Source: Sphingorhabdus contaminans (GTDB lineage Bacteria > Pseudomonadota > Alphaproteobacteria > Sphingomonadales > Sphingomonadaceae). Taken from it: a stretch of DNA of 64,000 nt. Position 1 is the first letter of the stretch. The number at the start of each line of letters is the position of its first letter. The position numbers and the translations under genes are program-made. Below are positions 48,352-57,809 of the stretch, in pieces. A model generated the notes under the pieces. The model was not told the DNA's origin. It was given only the letters and a program-made list of their open reading frames with translations, and did not search any database. The stretch covers positions 930,001 through 994,000 of the forward strand of contig NZ_VKKU01000002.1 of NCBI RefSeq assembly GCF_007280415.1. Direction: 5' to 3'.

Positions 48352-49629
48352 ATGGGTTTGTTTGTGGAGTCCTTTTTTTCCAAAGACATTAAGGCGGTAT
48401 TGTCTCAGCCTTGGTTTGTTGCCGTGCTTCTTATTACCATGGCACCGGGATTACACGCCATTGCAACGTGGGATCTTGACGGCCGACTTTCGTCCACCGC
48501 CTACGCAGTCCGCCATTATTCGTACATGGTTGTTCTCGTTGAAATTTTAGTCATCTGGTTGGCGTTGAGAAATGATCTGTCTTTCTCGAATACCTTTTGG
48601 GAGCTTCCAAAACGTGTACGAACGCTGCTGGCTTTATGGCTAACTTTTTCGTTGATCGCATTGTTTTCGACCATGTCCGGTCTGTCCAACGCGTTATTCA
48701 CTTTAGTTCGCTACTTAACCCACGGATTCTTTTTGGTTTCTTTGGTTCATTTACTGAGCAAGAGCAACCGGTTCGATATTCAAATTTCGCTCAAGGTTTT
48801 GAGCGCTGGTGCCGTAGTCTATGTGGTTCTGCTGGCTATATTCTGCATTCTGGTTCCAAATCCCCAAGATTTTCCTTGGGTCAGAAGGGTGCCTTCGGCG
48901 ACTAACATTCGTCAGATTGGGAACAATGTCGGGTTATTAGCTATTGCGCCTGTTGCCCTACTGATGGCTTCCAAACGTCGTTCCTGCGTTGGTCCGACAA
49001 TCGCCTTTGTAATTATACTATCTTTTGCAACTTGGACTGGCAGTCGTGCCACTTTACTGGGGTTATTCTTTGGAATTGCCTGCGGTTTGGTAATTGTTAG
49101 ACACTTCACAACTTTAAGAAACATGGCCTCGGCTGCAGTAGCTGCTGTCATGTCAATTTTGATATCCGTAGCCATGCCAGTACCAGACCCGACTTTTGGC
49201 CTTTTTAGGCTTGTGAAAGCGAGTGGCGAACAGGACGATCCGTCAAGCGGCAGATGGGAGCTGTGGGCACAGACATGGGAGCAGATAACTCAGTCACCCT
49301 GGATAGGACATGGCGCTGGCAGGTATCGTGACGATATGAACCTGCATTTCGGAACCACATGGAATCACCCCCACAATTTTATTCTGCAGTATCTTTATGA
49401 CTGGGGCTTCGTTGGGGGGAGCATAGCGTTAATTTTACTTGCTATTTTGGGTGTCGCGATCCTGCGCAGAACCAAAGCCGATCCGCTATCGCGCTTTATA
49501 GCAATCACGGCTTATTGTGCGATTTGCGCCACGGCGATGATTGATAGTCCACTTTTCCATCCCCTACCGATTATGATTGCTTTAACCTTAATTGCTCCGG
49601 TGTTTGCAATTGCTAAGGAGTCATTATAG
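48352..49629 (+). CDS. O-antigen ligase/polymerase-like membrane protein
   Basis: A polytopic membrane protein of 425 residues from the O-antigen ligase (Wzy_C) family. It starts at ATG 48352 (MGLFVESFFSKDIKAVL) with GGGAGA upstream. About ten hydrophobic segments are present. The periplasmic loop contains SRATLLGLFFGI before it and WELWAQTWEQITQSPWIGHGAGRYRD, with NHPHNFILQYLYDWGFVGG, whose HPHN pattern is typical of the family. It may ligate polysaccharide to lipid A core or polymerise it. It begins the polysaccharide region on the plus strand, upstream of a convergent TonB-like gene. Confidence 0.82.
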   Translation: MGLFVESFFSKDIKAVLSQPWFVAVLLITMAPGLHAIATWDLDGRLSSTAYAVRHYSYMVVLVEILVIWLALRNDLSFSNTFWELPKRVRTLLALWLTFSLIALFSTMSGLSNALFTLVRYLTHGFFLVSLVHLLSKSNRFDIQISLKVLSAGAVVYVVLLAIFCILVPNPQDFPWVRRVPSATNIRQIGNNVGLLAIAPVALLMASKRRSCVGPTIAFVIILSFATWTGSRATLLGLFFGIACGLVIVRHFTTLRNMASAAVAAVMSILISVAMPVPDPTFGLFRLVKASGEQDDPSSGRWELWAQTWEQITQSPWIGHGAGRYRDDMNLHFGTTWNHPHNFILQYLYDWGFVGGSIALILLAILGVAILRRTKADPLSRFIAITAYCAICATAMIDSPLFHPLPIMIALTLIAPVFAIAKESL

Positions 49630-49681
49630 AATCCAAGTTAAGCCTTAACTACAACGCAGCAAACTAGGCCAAAGCTGGATT

Positions 49682-50467
49682 CTATTCAGCAATATCGTCG
49701 GCAGCCTTGGTTGCAAAATCGAAATGTATCCGGACCCAAACGCCCAGCTGCGCCTTGTTATCAATCCGTGGCGGCTTGACGAGGAATTGCCATGCCGCGA
49801 GCCGTAATGCTTTGGCGAGCCCGGTGCCTCGCGGATTTTCACCGATAATCTGACAGTTTTCGACCCGGTTGCGTTCGGCCATGCGACAGGCGATGTCCGC
49901 GGATGCGCCGGGAGGGATGCGTTTAACAGCGGCCAGATAAGGGGCCAGCTCGGCAATATAAGGTTCGCGCAGCCAGGCCACGGGATAGAGTTGCGCTCCA
50001 CCGGGGCCAAGGCCGGGTCCTATCGCTCCATTCGATCCCAGTCTGGATTCGGAATTGTTTCCCGAACTTGCACTACCGCCGCTCGATAATTTAGACAGGT
50101 CCATAGCTTCAAAATTCGATTTGCTGACCCTTATAAAGTCCGGACTAGGCGGAGGAGCTTTTACCGGGTTTGCCGTTGGTAGAAGCGGTCTGGGGATAGG
50201 GGAGGCAGACTTGCGCTGCTGGGCCTTTGCCGACGAAGTTTTGGTTTCGCTCTTCTCGTTAATCTTGGAGGCGTCCTTTGCGTTGAGGGAAAATGTGCTT
50301 AGGCCCTGTCGTGGCCCGTCGGAAACGGCTGGCTGAACAGTCAGACTAAGGATCGCAAAAATAAACAGTGCTTCAAAAAGCAGTGCGACAGCAAAAAAGA
50401 AGCCACGCTGCTGAAATGAATCCCTTATCGACCCATTAAAATGATCGTTCCGTTTAATTGGCGCCAC
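49682..50467 (-). CDS. TonB-like protein with Pro-rich linker
   Basis: A 261-residue protein with one N-terminal membrane segment (RGFFFAVALLFEALFIFAIL), a 90-residue linker rich in Ser, Pro and Lys (SPIPRPLLPTANPVKAPPP), and a C-terminal domain (IACRMAERNRVENCQIIGENPRGTGLAKALRLA, then VWVRIHF) that resembles the TonB C-terminal fold. It starts at a GTG at 50467. TonB usually couples the proton motive force to outer membrane receptors. Here it sits between two O-antigen ligase-like genes, so a role in polysaccharide export is possible but unproven. Confidence 0.72.
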   Translation of the reverse strand: MAPIKRNDHFNGSIRDSFQQRGFFFAVALLFEALFIFAILSLTVQPAVSDGPRQGLSTFSLNAKDASKINEKSETKTSSAKAQQRKSASPIPRPLLPTANPVKAPPPSPDFIRVSKSNFEAMDLSKLSSGGSASSGNNSESRLGSNGAIGPGLGPGGAQLYPVAWLREPYIAELAPYLAAVKRIPPGASADIACRMAERNRVENCQIIGENPRGTGLAKALRLAAWQFLVKPPRIDNKAQLGVWVRIHFDFATKAADDIAE

Positions 50468-50517
50468 TCAGCTCAAGGGTTTCGATCATTACGCGGCGGG
50501 TGAAAATTTTGCCGATC

Positions 50518-51921
50518 TTAAGATTTTAAATTACTTACTGATTTGGCGCGCAATGGTTGAGAGGAATTTCTGGAAAACCAAAGCAATATCAAGGCAAAGA
50601 CACTCATGAAAAATGGAGTTCGCAAAGGATAATCCAAGGCACTAGCGGCGGCTATCATAAAGATAAGATACCCTCCCATGCGCGCCATGGACACGGAGAT
50701 AGATTGGCCGTCTTTACGAAACCAAATATCAAATGAGCGCCAAACTAAGGCAACAATTCCTATGGCAAGGAGAATTGTACCGCCAATCCCAAAACTCAGC
50801 GGTATTTCAAGATATTCGTTGTGGGCACTATTTAGATAAGTTGTGTCTAGCAATAGCCTTGGCTCGTGCTGCTCGTATACTGTTGCAAATGAACTTGCAC
50901 CCGAACCCCAAGGCCAATAGTCAAATAGATGCCTTATAGATGCGACCCAAAACTGGCCTCTTTCATCATCGGCAGAATCTTGGAATATCAACCTTTCGAT
51001 TGCTTCCGCCCGCGAAAGAACGAGCGCAGTTAAGGTTAAAGAAATTATAAGAAAAGCCATGACCAAAGGAAAAACATATCTCGCAGCTTTTTTGCTTCTA
51101 TTGGGCATAGAATTTATATGGGAGAGATATATGGCCGCTGCTCCGATGAGCCCCATTACAGTAGTCATGACGCCTGACCGAGAACCTGTCACAAGTACCA
51201 GGGGTATAATTACAATTGCAATGCACATCGTAATTACTGCGGTAGTTTTGGTCCCCCGACCCTTTGAAGCTCTCTGAATATAAAAGACTGCCAATAGGGG
51301 CAACAGACAAGCTAGAAATAATGCCGCGTGATTGCGGTTTGCAAACAAGCCGACTGCGCTGTTGTTATTGGTAATGTTGTACAAATGATATGTAGAACCA
51401 CCTCCACCAACAATTTGCATTAAACCTAAGAGACCAGAAAGCGCGCCTAATCCAACGATCAAAGTGATAAATCGATCAAGATCGGGGGTTCTTAGCTGCA
51501 CTCCCAAAATGAACACTGCAAGAGCAGGAACTACAAAACTAACTGAAACCCAGCTCTCCATTGGGCTGACAGACAATGGGCGCCATTCATCCGGCAAACC
51601 TGAAATGTCGCCGATTTCCAAAATCAAGGCTCTGCCCGGCTGCGCTCTCCAAATTTCAGGTGGCAACGGAATTAAATGCATAAATGCGAGCAAAAGTACT
51701 GCTGCGTAGCCTACTAGTGCGTATCGATGATCTCTAAGTTGGCCGAATTCAAGCGTCGACAGGCCAATTGCACAAACTACAATTGAGCAAGGTAGGAGAA
51801 ATGCTAATGATTGCACGTCTGACCGTGAGGAGCCGCCAGTGAGCGCCAGAATCATCATAAAGCAAGCCAGAGTCCAAAATTGGATTGGTTTTGAAATGGT
51901 TTGTCTTTGGAAATGAAACAA
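50518..51921 (-). CDS. O-antigen ligase/polymerase family membrane protein
   Basis: A 467-residue polytopic protein of the Wzy_C family with about twelve hydrophobic segments. It starts at a TTG at 51921 with AGGA seven bases upstream. The conserved block is VTGSRSGVMTTVMGLI, followed by the periplasmic loop SIRHLFDYWPWGSGASSF, and LNSAHNEYLEIPLSFGIGG, where the SAHNEYLE pattern is characteristic of ligases and capsule polymerases. It shares family but little sequence with the protein at 48352. The role may be polymerisation of the repeat unit. Confidence 0.8.
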   Translation of the reverse strand: MFHFQRQTISKPIQFWTLACFMMILALTGGSSRSDVQSLAFLLPCSIVVCAIGLSTLEFGQLRDHRYALVGYAAVLLLAFMHLIPLPPEIWRAQPGRALILEIGDISGLPDEWRPLSVSPMESWVSVSFVVPALAVFILGVQLRTPDLDRFITLIVGLGALSGLLGLMQIVGGGGSTYHLYNITNNNSAVGLFANRNHAALFLACLLPLLAVFYIQRASKGRGTKTTAVITMCIAIVIIPLVLVTGSRSGVMTTVMGLIGAAAIYLSHINSMPNRSKKAARYVFPLVMAFLIISLTLTALVLSRAEAIERLIFQDSADDERGQFWVASIRHLFDYWPWGSGASSFATVYEQHEPRLLLDTTYLNSAHNEYLEIPLSFGIGGTILLAIGIVALVWRSFDIWFRKDGQSISVSMARMGGYLIFMIAAASALDYPLRTPFFMSVFALILLWFSRNSSQPLRAKSVSNLKS

Positions 51922-52194
51922 AGCGAAATCCTAAAAAGTAGTTTAATTACGAAAGCCGCAATTAGGACAAACTTGAGAAGAGCTATCAATGTCAAGTTTT
52001 CAACTTTTATCAAGGGAGCTTCGCGCATGTATACGAAAGCGAATGCGACGCTCGGCCATGAAGGTATCGCGAACTGTCGATAAACGGTAGAAGTCACCGT
52101 TTATTTCCGCTAACGGCACGCCTCGTGCTCGGGTTCAAGCCAGCAGCTAAGAAAAACATAATTTGATTTAAGCCAATTCTGGAATTAAAAAGTC

Positions 52195-54393
52195 ATGATG
52201 CAAAACATCTCTCCCGTCGTGGAATCCGCGCAATTTGGTGAATCTAGACTGGAAGGAAATCAAACAAATTTTGCACCTCCGATATTGTTGCAAGTTTGGC
52301 AAGTGGTGCTTCGTTGGAAGTGGGTCATCTTCGGTGTAATTGCCTTCGCCTTGGCGATTGGCTTGGTTGCAACGATTTTAGCTACCCCACAGTATACGGC
52401 GACGGCTAGGATAGAGATAAGTCGCGAGCAGAAGAATGTCACCAACGTTCAAGGAATTGAGTCTGCGGAAGCGGCGCGCAATTTGGAGTTCTATCAAACA
52501 CAGTATAACTTACTCGAAGCAAGGTCGCTTGCGGAGCGAGTTTCGCGCGAGCTCAAATTAGGTAGCAGTGATTCTATTTTTAAGGTGCATAACGTTAATC
52601 CTGATGAAGGTAGTTTGTTTTCGTTAAAGTCTAACAACCCTCCTACCGCAAAAGAAAGACAGCGCCGGGAGAAGCTTGCGGTAGATCTCCTGCTGAAGCA
52701 CATTTCCATTTCACCCATCCGAAACTCAGCATTAATCGATATTAGTTATACCAGCGCTTCGCCATCTTTTTCGGCGCAGATAGCTGATACATGGACGCAA
52801 CAGTATATTATCCAAAGCATGGACCGTCGATTTGCATCAACTGCGGATGCACGTAAGTTTCTCGAGGGACGGCTTGCGGATTTGAAAGCCCGTCTGGAAA
52901 CATCAGAGCGTGAACTGGTTAGCTACGCTGCAAACAAAGGGATAGTTGCTCTCGGAAAAAGCAAAAGCTCAGATGGCAAAACGGAAATAGAGCGTACTCT
53001 TGTGTCGAGTGACTTGGAGTCTTTGAATTTGGCACTCGCTCAGGCAACGGCGGACCGAATTTCTGCCGAAAGCAGAGCTCAACAGCGGTCTGGCGGGGCT
53101 AATAGTGCAGCGTTGAATAACATAGCGATCTCGCAACTACGGCAGAAGCGGGCCGACGTAGAATCAGAGTATTCGAAGTTACTCGTTCAATTTGAGCCAG
53201 GTTACCCAGCAGCTAAGGCACTTGCGGAACAGGTGCGAGCTTTGGATACAAGTATTGCTCGAGAAGAGGCGCGGGTGTCGTCCAGTCGCTCCGCCGAGTA
53301 TCGAGAAGCTTTACAAAGAGAGGAGAATTTAAGGCAACAGGTGGAGTCGTTAAAGGCGAGAATGAACTTACAGCAACGTGACAGCATTCAATATAACATT
53401 TTTCAGCGTGAAGCGGATACCAATCGCGAACTCTATGACGGCCTTTTACAGCGATATAAAGAAATCGGTGTAGCGGGAGTAGGGGCTAATAATATCGCTA
53501 TCGTGGATAATGCCAAGATACCGGACAAGCCTTCATCTCCGAATTTACCCCTGAACTTAGCACTTGCATTAGTCGCAGGAATTGGCCTTTCAGCAATGGC
53601 AACATTTGCTCTGGAGCAAATTGACGAAGGTCTGCGAGATCCGAATCAAGTTCAGCGACTTCTGCAAATACCGCTACTTGGAAGTGTTCCGGATATTGAA
53701 GATGAAAACGCGTTAGCTTTGCTGAGTGACGCGAAGTCCGCGCTGTCAGAAGCCTATTTAAGCATTAGATCCAACTTGGCCTTTTCGACTGATCACGGTG
53801 TCCCACGAGCATTTATGGTAACCAGTACGCGACCTGCTGAAGGGAAAAGCACGACGAGCATAGCGCTTGCGACAATGTTAGGCCGAACAGGAAAGCGCGT
53901 TCTTTTAATCGACGCAGACATGAGATCGCCATCTATGCATCATTTTACCCAACAGAAGAATGACATTGGATTGAGCAACTTTCTTGCAGGAGAAAATGAT
54001 TGGCAGCGTCTTATTCTTCCTACTGACATTAAAAATCTGAAATTGCTGCCTGCAGGACCAATGCCGCCAAGCGCAGCGGAACTGCTTAGCAGTGACCGGA
54101 TGCTGATGCTCATAAACCAGATGGGGGACCATTTCGATCACATCGTTATCGATTCTCCACCCATTCTTGGCTTGGCAGATGCGCCATTATTGGCGCGAGC
54201 TGTCGAAGGATGTGTATTCGTAGCTGAAGCTGAGGGTGTTGCCATTCGCGGAATCAAGGGTTCTTTGGGTCGCTTGCAGTCAGTTCATGCTCACATTTTT
54301 GGCGTAGTCCTAACAAAATTGAAGCATCGCCAAGCCGGCTATGGCTATGGCTATGGCTATGGCTATGGTTACGGCGCCAGTGATAATGAATAA
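52195..54393 (+). CDS. Wzc-like polysaccharide co-polymerase and tyrosine autokinase
   Basis: A fused Wzz/GumC-type chain-length protein and BY-kinase of 732 residues. The N-terminus has a cytoplasmic part and a first membrane segment near 41-65 (VIFGVIAFALAIGLVATIL), then a long periplasmic helical domain (about 80-440) and a second membrane segment near 455-475. The cytoplasmic kinase has Walker A RPAEGKST near 549, Walker A' LIDADMRSP, and Walker B IDSPPILGLADA. The tail is a tyrosine cluster, GYGYGYGYGYGYG, the autophosphorylation site. It controls polymer length and export and is the usual partner of Wzy. Confidence 0.93.
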   Translation: MMQNISPVVESAQFGESRLEGNQTNFAPPILLQVWQVVLRWKWVIFGVIAFALAIGLVATILATPQYTATARIEISREQKNVTNVQGIESAEAARNLEFYQTQYNLLEARSLAERVSRELKLGSSDSIFKVHNVNPDEGSLFSLKSNNPPTAKERQRREKLAVDLLLKHISISPIRNSALIDISYTSASPSFSAQIADTWTQQYIIQSMDRRFASTADARKFLEGRLADLKARLETSERELVSYAANKGIVALGKSKSSDGKTEIERTLVSSDLESLNLALAQATADRISAESRAQQRSGGANSAALNNIAISQLRQKRADVESEYSKLLVQFEPGYPAAKALAEQVRALDTSIAREEARVSSSRSAEYREALQREENLRQQVESLKARMNLQQRDSIQYNIFQREADTNRELYDGLLQRYKEIGVAGVGANNIAIVDNAKIPDKPSSPNLPLNLALALVAGIGLSAMATFALEQIDEGLRDPNQVQRLLQIPLLGSVPDIEDENALALLSDAKSALSEAYLSIRSNLAFSTDHGVPRAFMVTSTRPAEGKSTTSIALATMLGRTGKRVLLIDADMRSPSMHHFTQQKNDIGLSNFLAGENDWQRLILPTDIKNLKLLPAGPMPPSAAELLSSDRMLMLINQMGDHFDHIVIDSPPILGLADAPLLARAVEGCVFVAEAEGVAIRGIKGSLGRLQSVHAHIFGVVLTKLKHRQAGYGYGYGYGYGYGASDNE
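54337..54372 (+). repeat. in-frame GGCTAT tandem repeat encoding Gly-Tyr
   Basis: Five exact copies of GGCTAT (54337-54366) and one variant GGTTAC (54367-54372) encode six Gly-Tyr pairs at the end of the Wzc-like kinase. The unit is six bases, so slippage changes the number of tyrosines without shifting the frame. Tyrosine clusters at this place are the phosphorylation target in this family. Confidence 0.95.
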
Positions 54394-55275
54394 AATTCGT
54401 TCTCTCTCCGCCAGGATGTTTTAAGGGCACCGGTTACGAAGATCCGAGCCGATGTTTGAAACAGCGTGCGCGGATATGAAGTCCCATCTTGGTTAGCTTG
54501 TACCAAAGTGAGTTGAACCCGACTTCAATTTTGAAGTTCCCAAGGGGCTAAATTTTCTTTTCCATTGTTGCTAGCCCGAAGAGCGTTGCGGTGGTAGCAG
54601 CGAATGGGGTTTGATCAGGCTACACTTCGGTAGTTTTGCGCCAATCTTCTTGGCATTGTCGCGATGCGGATCAAGTTCTGCGCGCGTTGGGCTTTTAAGT
54701 GATCTTGTTTGACGGGAGCCGTAGCGATGCCGCGAGGAGGGGCGAAGTGATACCGCAGATTGTGTGTGAGTGAGTGCTGATGTTCAATGAGGACGACCTC
54801 TAAGTGCCCAAGCCAGCAGTTCTGCCAATCGAGTGATACCGGAGCTGGGTCAAAAAATTTAGGTCGATCACCAATCAAAGTATTCGAATCGCCTTCAGTC
54901 ATGGACCACGCGCGCACGAGCATCAAGCTCCACGTGAGGCACAACATCTCAACTAGTAATGGCTGAACACCTTCCAACACAGTTGCACCACCTAGGCTTG
55001 CTTCGTTCTCGTCAATTCGGCCCGGCGCCTCTCTGCGTGTACATAGCAGTGAAAGGAAATTTAAACCTGCAGCTAATAAGACATGCCGGGACGGAACTTT
55101 CAAATAATAGCTAATTCCATCACTAGCTCGAAAACGATTAACGTTGCGAAGATCGCGACCTTTTACCAGTTAAACTTCGATCCTGCCTTTATTTCTATCG
55201 CCATTCGGTTCATTTGCTGGCTATACTGTTATGATGGTAGTTAAGATTCACTGTGCCGATACAAAGGCATCAGCC
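54394..55275. other. 882-base region with no convincing gene
   Basis: This stretch separates the Wzc-like kinase gene from the AT-rich minus-strand operon. One frame on the minus strand is open for 162 codons (54615-55103), but its translation has no recognisable domain, start site or membrane pattern. No transposase, inverted-repeat ends, tRNA or terminator was found. The composition is intermediate and falls to AT-rich near 55.1 kb. It may be the decayed edge of a horizontally acquired polysaccharide segment. Confidence 0.5.
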
Positions 55276-56421
55276 TTATAACTTATCTAATATTAGATGA
55301 GCTATGTCGATTCCGAGTTTTTCCCGTGTGTACTGTGTTCCTACTTTCTTACAGTTCGACGACATATAGAAGAGAAGTTCAGATTTTTTCTTTAGTTCGA
55401 TAACTTTCATTGCGATATCTTTCACGGCTCCAGCCTCAAACTGAATTCCGCACGCGTTTTCTTCCAAAAACGTACCTGCTTCGCAATGCGGCGTAACAAG
55501 CGTCGGCAGCCCAAGTCCTAGATATTCCCAAACTTTCACCGGAAATGAGTCTTCTGAAATATTACCACTTTTCCTTAGGCACAGGCCCACATGGCATTTT
55601 GAAATTTCAAGAATTGTATCTTCAAAACTCAATCGGCCTTTGAATACAAAGTTTGGCAAATCGCACGCTCGGGCGAGTTCTGCCTGATTTCCGTAACCTA
55701 TGACTATAACGTCAATATCTTCTGTGGAGAGAGTGGATGCAAGATCGATAAGGCTTTGAATATCCTGGAAATATCCCATGACGCCGTGGAAACAAACTGT
55801 GAATTTTTTGTGCTTGGGTGCTGATACATTAGCAATTCGGGCAGGGTACCCATTATAGACGCACCTGACATCAGCAGTTGGAGCATCCTCTAATACCACA
55901 CGTGCAAGTCCATTGGTTGCAGCGACTATGAGTTCCGCGTTCACGTACATTCGGCGCGAAAGCGAAGCAAATATCCGATAAAATATTGATCTAGAACCTA
56001 TAAGTCCTGACTCCGCGTACACTTGCGGATAAATATCTCTCAGTTCGATGATATAACGAATTCTGCGATATCGGGCGTAAGTGCTAAGTATCAATGCGCT
56101 TAAGTATGCTGGCGAAGAAATTACAAGGATGTCACTTTGCGTAATAAGCGATGGAACAGCCTTAGAGGCCGCCACACCCAATCTAATCTCTCCCCATATT
56201 CGCCTTAACAGTCCCTGTGAATTTTCAACTTCATGAACCGCTAAGTTGATGATCTGGCATCCGGAAATGGGCTGAGCATGGGGGGTCGAAGTCAAAACAT
56301 ATATACCATCAATTCCAGGGTGATGCCGCAACGCTAACGCCTCAATCACAGACTGCGCTCGAAGGCTACCCGCTCCGGGATAGGGTGGCAAGTGTTGAAA
56401 GAAAAGAACGAAATTTGTCAT
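55276..56421 (-). CDS. glycosyltransferase, GT4-like
   Basis: A 381-residue glycosyltransferase of the GT-B/GT4 type that probably adds one sugar of the polysaccharide repeat unit at the cytoplasmic membrane. The N-terminal domain contains PGAGSLRAQSVIEALA, and IRYIIELRDIYPQVYAESG near 135 is the GT4 acceptor pattern. The C-terminal domain has VCFHGVMGYFQDIQSLIDLA, then CLRKSGNISEDSFPVKVWEYLGLGLPTLVT, with the E..GLP signature of nucleotide-sugar binding. ATG 56421 is chosen; a TTG at 56430 is in frame. It is the last gene of the operon, 95 bases after the Wzy gene. Confidence 0.88.
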   Translation of the reverse strand: MTNFVLFFQHLPPYPGAGSLRAQSVIEALALRHHPGIDGIYVLTSTPHAQPISGCQIINLAVHEVENSQGLLRRIWGEIRLGVAASKAVPSLITQSDILVISSPAYLSALILSTYARYRRIRYIIELRDIYPQVYAESGLIGSRSIFYRIFASLSRRMYVNAELIVAATNGLARVVLEDAPTADVRCVYNGYPARIANVSAPKHKKFTVCFHGVMGYFQDIQSLIDLASTLSTEDIDVIVIGYGNQAELARACDLPNFVFKGRLSFEDTILEISKCHVGLCLRKSGNISEDSFPVKVWEYLGLGLPTLVTPHCEAGTFLEENACGIQFEAGAVKDIAMKVIELKKKSELLFYMSSNCKKVGTQYTREKLGIDIAHLILDKL

Positions 56422-56516
56422 CTTTGTCAAACTATGAGGACGCGTCGCGCCATGAAATATGGCAACAATTAAGATACTTACGATACAGCAGGGAACACCT
56501 AGTTTTCAATATTAGT

Positions 56517-57809
56517 CTACCCTCGATAATGCTGATTAACAATCTTGGGAGCGTATCGATCATCAAATCTACCATTCCAAACCAAAAATGCTGTCAACCA
56601 AAATGCGTAATTAGAAATAAATCCTGAGGACTGGGATACGGACAACAAGGGCATTGCGACAAAAAAGGCTACTCTCATCGCATCATGTCGATTTGGCGAA
56701 CTTTTTCGCAACGCCTTGAACGCTGGAAGCGCAAGACCGAGAATGCAGACAGTAGCCCCGACAACACCAAATTCAACGATAAATTCTGCTACGGCATTGT
56801 GAAGGCTTTTAGCAGTAAGGAGCTCAAAGTTACTCAAAGAAAGTAAATAAACGGAACCCCCAGGCCCTAAACCAAGAAAGTTATTTTGGTAAAGGGCTTC
56901 AATATTGTATATTAAGGCGTCTGTGCGATCATAAATAGAGCCACCAAGGTTGTATGGATCAAAATGGATGATGCGATCAATAGGGTCTATAAATAAACTA
57001 TAGAAATCGAAATTTGTTTCATATAGGTCAATATTTGAATTAATTCCAAAGTATAGAGATGGGTAAATTAAGCACATTCCAAAGGGGATGGCATATACCA
57101 GCTTTACTTTGAATGCCCTTGCTATCGACAGCAAATAAAATATCGCATATACAATCACGCACGCGATAATAACAGCTTTCGCGTCATTACGAACATTAAG
57201 GAGAAGCATCAAGGTTGAAAGGATAAATTTCTCTAATAATGTTTTTTCACTTATAAGTAAAACGCAAAACATCCCACCTAAAAACAAAGCTAAGTCATTC
57301 GGGGTGTAGAAAAAGGTATTGATCCACAAATAGCTCTCTTCATTTACAACTGTTGGTATTTCAAAGGCTATTATCTCTTGGGAGATCGCGAGCGCTAACG
57401 AGGCATATAGCGCAAAATATGAAATCTTTAGCAGCACCAATGACCCATTTTTGAAACTACTTTGTATGAAACTGAGAAATCCCAAAAATGTCCAAAGTTG
57501 CCAGTACTTTAGCGATTGAAATGCCATGGACTGCCATGGAGTGTCGTTGAAATATCCTGCAAAAATCCCATAACAAAGTACCGCTAACGATATTGCAGTA
57601 TTAGTTCTGAAACGAGACGATGCAAGCATTATCCAAATAAACACGATTGAAAATATTAAGTAGTAAGGAGTAATTCCAACATCTGCAGCTGGACGAAGTA
57701 CTGGATTAAAAATGGCAACCAATACTACGAATATAGCGATATATATCTTCGCATCTCTAAATTTAGATACATCAATGTTCTGAGTTCGATCGATTGCAGT
57801 GGGGTTCAT
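56517..57809 (-). CDS. Wzy-like oligosaccharide repeat unit polymerase
   Basis: A 430-residue polytopic membrane protein with about eleven hydrophobic segments and a large loop (LYETNFDFYSLFIDPIDRIIHFDPYNLGGSIYDRTDALIY). The late block LGLGPGGSVYLLSL and SLHNAVAEFIVEFGVVG carry a HN-AE pattern of the Wzy/ligase family. Its start abuts the wbpG-like gene stop (57809/57810), so it is cotranscribed and coupled. It would polymerise lipid-linked repeat units in the periplasm, upstream of the Wzc-like kinase's length control. Confidence 0.8.
   Translation of the reverse strand: MNPTAIDRTQNIDVSKFRDAKIYIAIFVVLVAIFNPVLRPAADVGITPYYLIFSIVFIWIMLASSRFRTNTAISLAVLCYGIFAGYFNDTPWQSMAFQSLKYWQLWTFLGFLSFIQSSFKNGSLVLLKISYFALYASLALAISQEIIAFEIPTVVNEESYLWINTFFYTPNDLALFLGGMFCVLLISEKTLLEKFILSTLMLLLNVRNDAKAVIIACVIVYAIFYLLSIARAFKVKLVYAIPFGMCLIYPSLYFGINSNIDLYETNFDFYSLFIDPIDRIIHFDPYNLGGSIYDRTDALIYNIEALYQNNFLGLGPGGSVYLLSLSNFELLTAKSLHNAVAEFIVEFGVVGATVCILGLALPAFKALRKSSPNRHDAMRVAFFVAMPLLSVSQSSGFISNYAFWLTAFLVWNGRFDDRYAPKIVNQHYRG

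Noticed and set aside
51855-52097. An 80-codon minus-strand frame with a hydrophobic centre in front of the O-antigen ligase-like gene.
   Set aside because: It overlaps the start of that gene in another frame and lies mostly in its leader. No start site or family supports it.
54615-55103. A 162-codon open frame on the minus strand between the Wzc-like gene and the GT4 gene.
   Set aside because: Translation has no recognisable domain, no membrane or signal pattern and no clear ribosome site. It is reported only as part of the uncharacterised region.
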